Source: Nitrososphaerota archaeon (GTDB lineage Archaea; Thermoproteota; Nitrososphaeria; Nitrososphaerales; CADDZS01). From it: a DNA stretch of 39,005 nt. The translations under genes were made by a program, and so were the position numbers. Positions 33,178 to 39,005 of this stretch are shown here, piece by piece. The stretch is taken from positions 1 through 39,005 of the forward strand of contig JAJPHP010000040.1 of the NCBI GenBank assembly GCA_021325255.1, written 5' to 3'. Positions within the stretch are counted from its first letter, which is position 1; every line of letters starts with the position of its first letter. Below the pieces are notes generated by a model. It ran no database searches and was not told the DNA's origin. It saw only the letters and a program-made list of their open reading frames with translations.

Positions 33178-34470
33178 ATGAAATCTAGAACGAGAAAGAG
33201 TCCTGCCAAAAGATCTTCGATTAAGAGGAATGCAAAACTACCCTTGCTCGCAACGCAGGTCCAGCAGCTGGCAACCAGGGTTGCAAACATGGAAAAGACA
33301 GGCGAGCCATTCGGGACTGTCACGATTGCAGAAATGGGACAGAAACTTGCCTCCGAGGGCAAGGATGTGATTTTTTGTGCAGAGAGCGTGATTTCCACTA
33401 GAGTTCCTGACGTGGTCCTCGATGAAACAGGCAAGACCTTCAGAGACGTAGCAGTACAACAAGAAGCACCGTTTCTAGGTATTCCGGAACTCAGGAAGGC
33501 GATTGCCGCGAGGTTTTCCCGACTCTATGGGCTGAACCTGAACTGGGAGAACCAAATCATTGTGACCTCGGGGAGCATGCAGGCGGAGTACTACCTGATG
33601 TCTGCCCTAATCAATCCTGGCGACGAAGTAATAATCCCCACGCCAACGTTCTTCTTTGACATGCCTGTGATCCTCGCGAGGGGGAAGCCCGTGTTCGCAA
33701 AGCTCAGTGTAAAGAATGGCTTCTTTCACGACAGGATGGTGTTCGAAAAACTCGTGACGAGGCGCACAAAGTTGATCGCAGTGTGTAATCCTCAGAACCC
33801 AACGGGGCGCGTCCTCACTGAAGAGGAGCTAGTTGGGATCGTCGAACTCGCGAGGAAGCACGACCTCACGATCATGCACGACCAGGTCTACGAGAGGATT
33901 GTCTACGACGGAGTTCCGTATGTCCCACTTTGCAAGTTCAAGGAAGTAGAGGACAGGCTCGTTTCGATTTCCTCGTTTTCCAAGCTTTTCAACATGATAA
34001 ACTACAGGCTTGGGTACGCCGTCGGTCCGAAGGAGATAATCAACGGCATGGAGCTCGTCCACATGTTTTCGAGCATGGGAATCCCGAGCCTGATACAGAG
34101 GGGGGCGCTGGCTGCGCTCTCTCCAGATTTCGAGGACAGACACGTCTCCGAAACGATCGCGAGCCTCCAAAAAGCCAGAGACTATGCGATCAAGCGCCTC
34201 TCGGGCATCGAGGGAGTTAGGGTGGTGAAACCCGAGGGGACTAACCTCATCCTCCCTGACATCTCCTCGTTTGGAATGAGTTCGATGGAGTTCTGCAGGT
34301 ACCTGCTAAAGGAGGCGCTGGTCGCCTGCGCGCCAGGCGTGGCATACCATGCCGAGGGGCACGTGCGAATCTCGCTGGGGACAGAGAGAATCTTTGAGGC
34401 TATAGACAGGATCGCGGATACAATTGAGAGACTGAACAAGGAGAAACAAAAGCCCAAGATAACGGCTTGA
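33178..34470 (+). CDS. class I/II aminotransferase (aspartate aminotransferase-like)
   Basis: 430 residues from the ATG at 33178. The frame is open to a TTG at 33118, but a TATA-like cttttattt (33111-33119) would overlap that start. A basic N-terminus (KSRTRKSPAKRSSIKR) precedes the fold-type I PLP core: FLGIPELRKAIAARF, VTSGSMQAEYYLM, IIPTPTFFFD, NPQNPTGRVLTEEELV, DQVYERIVYDG, SSFSKLFNMINYRLGYAVG (Schiff-base Lys in SFSK), and GHVRISLGTERIFEAIDRI. It transfers amino groups to a 2-oxo acid; the amino-acid partner is unknown. The Lys/Arg-rich start is unusual and may bind nucleic acid or be disordered. Confidence 0.8.
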   Translation: MKSRTRKSPAKRSSIKRNAKLPLLATQVQQLATRVANMEKTGEPFGTVTIAEMGQKLASEGKDVIFCAESVISTRVPDVVLDETGKTFRDVAVQQEAPFLGIPELRKAIAARFSRLYGLNLNWENQIIVTSGSMQAEYYLMSALINPGDEVIIPTPTFFFDMPVILARGKPVFAKLSVKNGFFHDRMVFEKLVTRRTKLIAVCNPQNPTGRVLTEEELVGIVELARKHDLTIMHDQVYERIVYDGVPYVPLCKFKEVEDRLVSISSFSKLFNMINYRLGYAVGPKEIINGMELVHMFSSMGIPSLIQRGALAALSPDFEDRHVSETIASLQKARDYAIKRLSGIEGVRVVKPEGTNLILPDISSFGMSSMEFCRYLLKEALVACAPGVAYHAEGHVRISLGTERIFEAIDRIADTIERLNKEKQKPKITA

Positions 34471-34559
34471 ATCATTGAATTCAGGCCCGAAACAACGTAT
34501 GCGTTGCACTCATGCCAGAATTTGAGCGCAAGATTTCGAGTGACTAGTTATAACATGCG

Positions 34560-35753
34560 ATGGTGACATCAAACAAAGTAGGGATGTCAAGCAAAAAATT
34601 GCTGAGCGGCGAGCAACAATTGCAGATTCGATCAGTTAAACCACAGGACGCTAAGGCAATGTGGAGGGCCGTCATAGAAAGAGATGCCAGTTTCTTCTCC
34701 TCGTTTGTATATGCTGTGAATACGACCGGAGTCTACTGCCGCCCGACCTGTCCCTCCAGACGGCCCAGGGAGGATCAGGTAGTATTCTTCTCCACACCGA
34801 GGCAGGCAGAGACCGCGGGCTATAGAGCCTGCATCAGGTGCGACCCACGCGGAGACCACAAGGAGCCTCCGGGCGCGAGGATGGTCAGGCGGATCTGCAA
34901 ATTCATGGACGAGAATTATGACTCGAAGATCACGCTAAAGTCTCTGAGCGAGACGGAGGGACTCAGCCCCTTCCATCTTCAGAGAAAATTCAAAGAGATC
35001 ACCGGTCTCAGTCCGCGACAGTACCTCGAATCCACGAGGTTGAAGCATCTCAAGCTCTCCCTGATGAGCGGCGAATCCACAGTGAAGTCAACATATCGGG
35101 CGGGATACAATTCGTCGAGCTGGCTCTACTCGGGCAAGAGACCTCGATTAGGCATGAGCCCATCGATTTACAAGAAGGGAGGGGAAAGCGAGCTGATCTA
35201 TTATACGATTGCAGATTGTGCTTTAGGGCGACTTCTTGTCGGGGGCACGGAAAAAGGAATCTGCGCGGTGAGCATAAGAGATTCCGACGAGAACCTTGTC
35301 TCATTTCTCAAGGCGGAGTACCCGAGAGCACGAATTGTCCCGCAGAGAATTGGCGCCGAAGACGCGGGAAACGGGGAATCTGGGGACTTTTCATCGTGGG
35401 TCAGGCATATTCTGGATTGCCTCGCTCAAGGAAGGGATATTGCACGAACCGGCTTGCCCCTCGACATCAAAGGGACGGCGTTTCAATTCAGGGTTTGGCG
35501 GGAGCTGCTCAAAATTCCGTTAGGCAGCACAAAATCATACAACGAAGTCGCGAAGAGGATAGACTGTCCAAGAGGATCAAGGGCTGTTGCTAACGCCTGT
35601 GCGAGGAACCACGTTGCGTTACTGATCCCATGTCACAGGGTCGTGAGGCAAAGTGGAGATATCGGAGGTTACCGCTGGGGTGTTCAAAGGAAGCAGCATC
35701 TTCTGGAACAGGAAAGGGAGCATGCAGAACTAGAAAAAAAGCAGGCAGAGTAG
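34560..35753 (+). CDS. ada: Ada-type methyltransferase/AraC regulator
   Basis: 397 residues; a TATA-like agttataac (34546-34554) suggests the ATG at 34584 is the true start. Domains: the Ada zinc site C60, C64, C91, C94 (GVYCRPTCPS and CIRCDP), which takes methyl groups from DNA phosphotriesters; an AraC-type helix-turn-helix (about 105-205: LSPFHLQRKFKEITGLSPRQYL, AGYNSSSWLYSG); and an O6-alkylguanine methyltransferase domain with acceptor C358 in IPCHRV. It repairs alkylation damage and, when methylated, can activate its own regulon. AraC-type HTH domains are rare in archaea, so bacterial origin is likely. It ends 20 bases from the convergent tag gene. Confidence 0.9.
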   Translation: MVTSNKVGMSSKKLLSGEQQLQIRSVKPQDAKAMWRAVIERDASFFSSFVYAVNTTGVYCRPTCPSRRPREDQVVFFSTPRQAETAGYRACIRCDPRGDHKEPPGARMVRRICKFMDENYDSKITLKSLSETEGLSPFHLQRKFKEITGLSPRQYLESTRLKHLKLSLMSGESTVKSTYRAGYNSSSWLYSGKRPRLGMSPSIYKKGGESELIYYTIADCALGRLLVGGTEKGICAVSIRDSDENLVSFLKAEYPRARIVPQRIGAEDAGNGESGDFSSWVRHILDCLAQGRDIARTGLPLDIKGTAFQFRVWRELLKIPLGSTKSYNEVAKRIDCPRGSRAVANACARNHVALLIPCHRVVRQSGDIGGYRWGVQRKQHLLEQEREHAELEKKQAE

Positions 35754-35772
35754 AGCTGCCCCAAGAAAAGGC

Positions 35773-36381
35773 TCACCGTGCGATTGTGTACCGAGGTGAC
35801 TGAACCTGCGCGTGGCGAAAGCAACTTACCAGGTGGTCGTTGACCATCCCAGACGCTTGCATGAACGAGTAACAAATCGTGGAGCCCACGAATTTGAACC
35901 CCTCCTTTGCCAACCCCTTGCTCATCGAGTCGGACACCGGGGTCTTCGAAGGGACTTCGGAGAGACGCTTCCACTTGTTTACAAGTGGCCTTCCTCCCAC
36001 AAAGTCCCAGATGAACTTGTCGAAGGTACCGAAATGCTCTTTGATTTTGAGGAAGCACTTTGCATTCGCAACCACTGATTCCACCTTCAGCCTGTTGCGA
36101 ACGATTCCAGGATCCGCGAGAAGGCTTGTGATCTTTGTGCCGTTGTACCTTGCAATCTTTGCCGGGTCAAAGCTATCAAAGGCACTCCTATAGTTCCCTC
36201 GCTTTCTCAATATTGTGATCCAGCTGAGACCTGCCTGAGCGCCTTCAAGGATCAAAAGTTCGAAGAGCTTTCTGTCATCATGGAGAGGAACTCCCCACTC
36301 TGCGTCATGGTACTCTATGTAGAGGGGGTTGTCTAGAGATGCCCAGTCGCATCTGTTCAGCTGCCCTCCCATCCTGCTCAT
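35773..36381 (-). CDS. tag: DNA-3-methyladenine glycosylase I
   Basis: 202 residues from the ATG at 36381; the frame extends to 36402, but a TATA-like element (aaaggataaaagatag, minus, about 36412-36428) favours the shorter start. The zinc ligands are in place: C11 (RCDWAS), H25 (EYHDAEWG), H183 and C187 (NDHLVSCF). Other Tag motifs are PLHDDRKLFELLILEGAQAG, LSWITILRKR and the IVRNRLKVESVVANAKCFL helix-hairpin-helix region. It excises 3-methyladenine. With the convergent ada gene it forms an alkylation-repair pair. Confidence 0.9.
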   Translation of the reverse strand: MSRMGGQLNRCDWASLDNPLYIEYHDAEWGVPLHDDRKLFELLILEGAQAGLSWITILRKRGNYRSAFDSFDPAKIARYNGTKITSLLADPGIVRNRLKVESVVANAKCFLKIKEHFGTFDKFIWDFVGGRPLVNKWKRLSEVPSKTPVSDSMSKGLAKEGFKFVGSTICYSFMQASGMVNDHLVSCFRHAQVQSPRYTIAR

Positions 36382-36642
36382 TACTGTTCTGAAAGAGAGC
36401 ACGTGGACTCGCTATCTTTTATCCTTTCTGAGGCGCTTGGAACAGAAGTTTTGATTGAATAGGAATGAAAGAAGGAAGAAGGAATAAGATCGAGGATGAA
36501 GAAGAAGCGATGGGCAAGATATGATTTAAGGCGCTATGAGTCAAGGGAAACAATTAGTTACGCAGAAGGAAGGGAGTAGGCGAAAATGTCTCTCGGTTTG
36601 CCTTCTCCTTCCACAGGTAACTTTTTTCTCATCAGCAGGCGT

Positions 36643-37221
36643 TCAAGCCGTCTCGTCGATTACTAGATCTGCGGTGCTCTTCATGTATTTCTTGGAAACG
36701 CCCGCAGGTTGGCTGTCCCACTCGAAATGCGTCTCAGACTCGATGCCAAGCTTCCTTGCTTCACTTGAGATCGACTCCAGTCTGGCACGCCCACGAGAAA
36801 GCTCCGAGGTGAACTCCCAGTCGACTTCCGAGGAAGACGCGCCATCAGAAACAAGTCTGGGAACAGCGGTGTAGACTAGAGAAATCCGTGCTCCGGTGTC
36901 CTCCGCGAGCAAGAGCGCATTTCTTACGGCTCTTTCCGGTGTCTTTGAGTTGATGATGAGAAGAAGTCTTCCATTCTGTGGGACTTGCTTCTCTCGAAAC
37001 GTGCTTTCCTGCTTCTTTAGGAGCAGGGCTTGTTGATCACTGATTGAAGTCCAGTGCCAGGTCTTGCCCGAACTTTCAACCCTTTCGCGGAGAGGTTCAG
37101 CCCAGCTCTTAGGATAACCAAGAACGTTTACAATCGAAGACCACTCGTCGTCGCTTGGTTTCTCTTCTAGTCTCTCGTTTTGCTGCTTTTGATTTTTTGC
37201 AAGTGTAACTGTGGTTGACAT
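36643..37221 (-). CDS. UspA-like protein with unusual N-terminal region
   Basis: 192 residues. Residues about 85-180 resemble universal stress protein strands and helices (RLLLIINSKTPERAVRNALL, AEDTGARISLVYTAVPR, ARLESISSEARKLGI, AGVSKKYMKSTADLVID). The usual C-terminal G-x2-G-x9-GS ATP-binding motif is missing because the protein stops at VIDETA. The first 75 residues are an extra polar region (PSDDEWSSIVNVLGYPKSWA) I do not recognise. Transcription appears tightly controlled: the TATA box sits inside an inverted repeat and a 16-bp palindrome lies upstream. A stress role is inferred. Confidence 0.55.
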   Translation of the reverse strand: MSTTVTLAKNQKQQNERLEEKPSDDEWSSIVNVLGYPKSWAEPLRERVESSGKTWHWTSISDQQALLLKKQESTFREKQVPQNGRLLLIINSKTPERAVRNALLLAEDTGARISLVYTAVPRLVSDGASSSEVDWEFTSELSRGRARLESISSEARKLGIESETHFEWDSQPAGVSKKYMKSTADLVIDETA

Positions 37222-37246
37222 TTATCTTCTCTAGGGAAGGGATGGC

Positions 37247-37264
37247 TGCCCGAATATATGGGCA
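37247..37264. promoter_or_regulatory. inverted repeat enclosing the Usp TATA box
   Basis: TGCCC-gaatatat-GGGCA: five-base arms flank an eight-base spacer that is the TATA-like element (minus strand atatattc). It lies about 26-43 nt upstream of the ATG at 37221, so a protein bound to the arms would cover the TATA box. Confidence 0.55.
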
Positions 37265-37282
37265 GTATGTATTTACCTTGCG

Positions 37283-37298
37283 AATAGTATATACTATT
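37283..37298. promoter_or_regulatory. 16-bp perfect palindrome, candidate operator
   Basis: AATAGTATATACTATT is its own reverse complement and lies about 20 bases upstream of the TATA-containing repeat, between the PhoU and Usp genes. AT-rich palindromes of this kind suit winged-helix or similar dimeric regulators. Confidence 0.5.
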
Positions 37299-37335
37299 TC
37301 ATGAGGAGCCAGAGCCTTTACCATAGAACTCTCTT

Positions 37336-38388
37336 CTACTCCTCTGCTATGACCTCGACCATGTCCGAGGAAGACTCTACAGTGCGGTTGATGATTGTTT
37401 CAGACGCAATGATGTAGTATCTTCCTATCTGCTTGATGCTTTGTGTTATTGATTTGAGAGGATTGGCAACCCCTATTGCTCCGGTTATGAGGCTGTTGAG
37501 CGTAGAGTCGACCTTTTCCTCGAGTTCTGAGAGTTTCTCGTACTCGACCATTGCAGAATTCGCAGAGTGTATGTCATGCCTGAAGAGAGATCGCATTGCG
37601 AGCGCACCGATCTTCTTTGCGTTCTCATTGAGAAGCGAGACCTGCTTGTTCACCTCTCCATTGAAGTACTTCAAGTCGATAATCCTCATCGCGCTCCTCG
37701 CGATGACCTGCGCGTAATCACCGACCTCCTCAAGAGCCTTGATGACTAGTCTGTCTCCCACTATATTCCTGGGATTACCGAGTCCAACCTGCTCAGCGAG
37801 TCCCTTGTCCTCCACCGCTTGGAGTACTTGCCTCGTAGCAAGGAAGTATACCTTGTCTGCTTCGGAGTCCATGTCGATGACCTGCTTTGCGAAATCGTTC
37901 CTCTCCTCGATTAGCGCCTTCACCGCCAGGTCACGCATCGAGTCTACTATCAGGTGCAGTCTAGAAATGAGGCCGTCTATCGGGAACTTTGACGGATCCA
38001 GGAAACTCTGTATCAGGACCCTGTTCACCCCCTGCTCGACGATGCCCATCCCGATGAGCTCGTTTAGAGATTTTCTGATCATATCGAGCTGAGGCGGCGT
38101 GAACTCTGTCGCCTTGGTCTTGATCTCAATCGTCTCATGGCCTGCTATGTATGCTCCGAGAATCAGTCGGCCGAGCAGCTTCCCCTCTGCCTTCTCAGCG
38201 TAGATTATGCATCGCCGCTTTGTGCGAAGCATCTGCAGTGAGGGATGGACTATGAGTCTCCCCTGGTCATCAGTGGTCAGGCTGACCGTGTCGCCTCGCT
38301 TGAGATTGAGTTGCTTCACCCAGTCCTTGGGGAGCGATACCATTAACGTGGAGTACCCTAGCTTCTGTAGTCGTCTCTGTTCGAGCAA
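37336..38388 (-). CDS. PhoU-domain regulator with AbrB/SpoVT N-terminus
   Basis: 350 residues from a TTG at 38388. Residues about 1-55 form an AbrB/SpoVT-type DNA-binding or dimer domain (LGYSTLMVSLPKDWVKQLNLKRGDTVSL). Two PhoU three-helix bundles follow (about 125-235 and 240-340; DSMRDLAVKALIEERNDFAKQVIDMDSEADK and DIHSANSAMVEYEKLSELEEKVD). This combination is typical of archaeal phosphate-uptake regulators. No pst genes are in the window. A TATA-like cttaattaa (about 38437-38445) precedes the start. It lies between the HtrA and Usp genes on the same strand. Confidence 0.85.
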   Translation of the reverse strand: MLEQRRLQKLGYSTLMVSLPKDWVKQLNLKRGDTVSLTTDDQGRLIVHPSLQMLRTKRRCIIYAEKAEGKLLGRLILGAYIAGHETIEIKTKATEFTPPQLDMIRKSLNELIGMGIVEQGVNRVLIQSFLDPSKFPIDGLISRLHLIVDSMRDLAVKALIEERNDFAKQVIDMDSEADKVYFLATRQVLQAVEDKGLAEQVGLGNPRNIVGDRLVIKALEEVGDYAQVIARSAMRIIDLKYFNGEVNKQVSLLNENAKKIGALAMRSLFRHDIHSANSAMVEYEKLSELEEKVDSTLNSLITGAIGVANPLKSITQSIKQIGRYYIIASETIINRTVESSSDMVEVIAEE

Positions 38389-38504
38389 TTCTTCCTCTTC
38401 GTCTTCGTTGTTCTGATTGTTCGAACTCAGACCGGGTTAATTAAGCTAGTTAATACAAAGTGCCGCAGAACCCACAACAGGCTTATGGGTATAATCTCTC
38501 ATAC

Positions 38505-39005
38505 CTATGATATCGGAGGCCTAGCCCCGAGCTTGAGATTAACAGAGGTCAGGCTCCCTCCTCTTATTATGCCAAGAGTCACCATCTGACCAGAAACAGT
38601 GTGCTCCTCGAGGTAGGTCGCGAGTGCGTCGTTGTTCACGATCCGCGTTCCATTTATGGAGATGATGATGTCTCCTCCGACAAGATACTGCTGACCTGCT
38701 ATCGTGACAACCTGCGATCCGGCACGGAGACCCGCGTTGCTTGCGGGGCCGCCAGGGACGACGTTCTCGATCAGGACGCCGTATGTGACATTGGTTCGAG
38801 AAGCCTGGGAGAGCTGATAATTCATGTCAGCTCCGCCAATTCCAAGGTAGGAGTGCTGGTTGTACGACCCCGTAGTCACGAGAGAGGGAATCTCCTTCAT
38901 TATCGTATCCGATGGTATCGCAAAGCCGACCCCCTGCGAGCTCTGGACGACCGCGGTAGTTATGCCGACCACGTCCCCGTTCGAGTCAAGCAAGGGGCCA
39001 CCAGA
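38505..39005 (-). CDS. HtrA/DegP-like serine protease, C-terminal part (cut by window edge)
   Basis: The gene enters at the window end with SGGP, containing the catalytic Ser of the GNSGGPLL motif, then LLDSNGDVVGITTAVVQSSQ, GVGFAIPSDTIMKEI (end of the trypsin-like domain) and a PDZ domain (YLGIGGADMNYQLSQASR, GVLIENVVPGGPASNAGLRAG, DIIISINGTRI, VSGQMVTLGIIRGG). It ends RPPIS. His and Asp of the triad lie outside the window. Such proteases degrade or refold damaged exported proteins. The PhoU-type gene follows 117 bases downstream. Confidence 0.85.
   Translation of the reverse strand, partial: SGGPLLDSNGDVVGITTAVVQSSQGVGFAIPSDTIMKEIPSLVTTGSYNQHSYLGIGGADMNYQLSQASRTNVTYGVLIENVVPGGPASNAGLRAGSQVVTIAGQQYLVGGDIIISINGTRIVNNDALATYLEEHTVSGQMVTLGIIRGGSLTSVNLKLGARPPIS

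Noticed and set aside
1..39005. CRISPR arrays, rRNA genes, replication origin
   Set aside because: No regularly spaced direct repeats, no rRNA-like sequence and no origin-type repeat cluster were seen.

Overview
The window reads as archaeal chromosome, most likely from a Nitrososphaeria (Thaumarchaeota) lineage that is not an obvious ammonia oxidiser, for example the terrestrial/acidophilic group I.1c type. This is an inference. It rests on: many starts lying only about 0-35 nt downstream of TATA-like boxes (leaderless or short-leader transcripts); frequent GTG/TTG starts; an intron-bearing tRNA-Phe; a PhoU protein with an N-terminal AbrB/SpoVT domain; an F420-type luciferase-like oxidoreductase; a PMA-type proton ATPase; and exported proteins with a single N-terminal membrane anchor and Thr/Ser/Gly linkers. 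No rRNA, CRISPR array or amo gene is present.

Region 1 (about 0.5-7.1 kb) has a two-gene membrane-protein operon (DUF4386 plus an unknown), then a cluster with three diverged DUF1326 proteins. All three carry the same C-x-C-x3-C-x-C motif. They are grouped with a DUF2182 integral membrane protein rich in Cys pairs and a small NrtS-like membrane protein. A perfect 14-bp palindrome lies between the TATA box and start codon of the first DUF1326 gene. This is the best candidate for a little-described system, probably metal handling, but its function cannot be read from the sequence.

Region 2 (about 4.8-16.6 kb) is a decaying accessory stretch. Five genes are broken: a glycosidase-like gene (TGA), a VOC gene (TAG), an FxLYD-type gene (TGA and TAG), an IS6-like transposase (two frameshifts), and a class III cyclase-TolB-TPR gene (TGA at an expected Trp). 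Between them sit intact small genes (SRPBCC, DUF4242, DUF1801, SnoaL-like), exported proteins of unknown function and the tRNA-Phe gene. Two truncated fragments lie back to back at 16.0-16.6 kb.

Region 3 (16.7-24.4 kb, all minus strand) carries the F420-type oxidoreductase, a PaaK/CapK-like adenylate-forming enzyme, a probable ACT plus V4R-like sensor protein, a membrane protein with a histidine-kinase-like H-box but no ATPase domain, and an 824-aa P-type proton ATPase.

Region 4 (24.8-31.4 kb) is a threonine-synthase-like gene plus a complete branched-chain-amino-acid-type ABC importer. Permeases and ATPases run on the minus strand and the binding protein is divergent. The first permease-ATPase junction overlaps, and the LivM-type permease lacks an ordinary start codon for its first membrane helix.

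Region 5 (31.7-39.0 kb) has an MFS carrier, a class I aminotransferase, a convergent alkylation-repair pair (Ada with AraC-type HTH, and Tag), a UspA-like protein behind a TATA box enclosed in an inverted repeat, a PhoU/AbrB regulator and the 3' end of an HtrA protease gene cut by the window edge.
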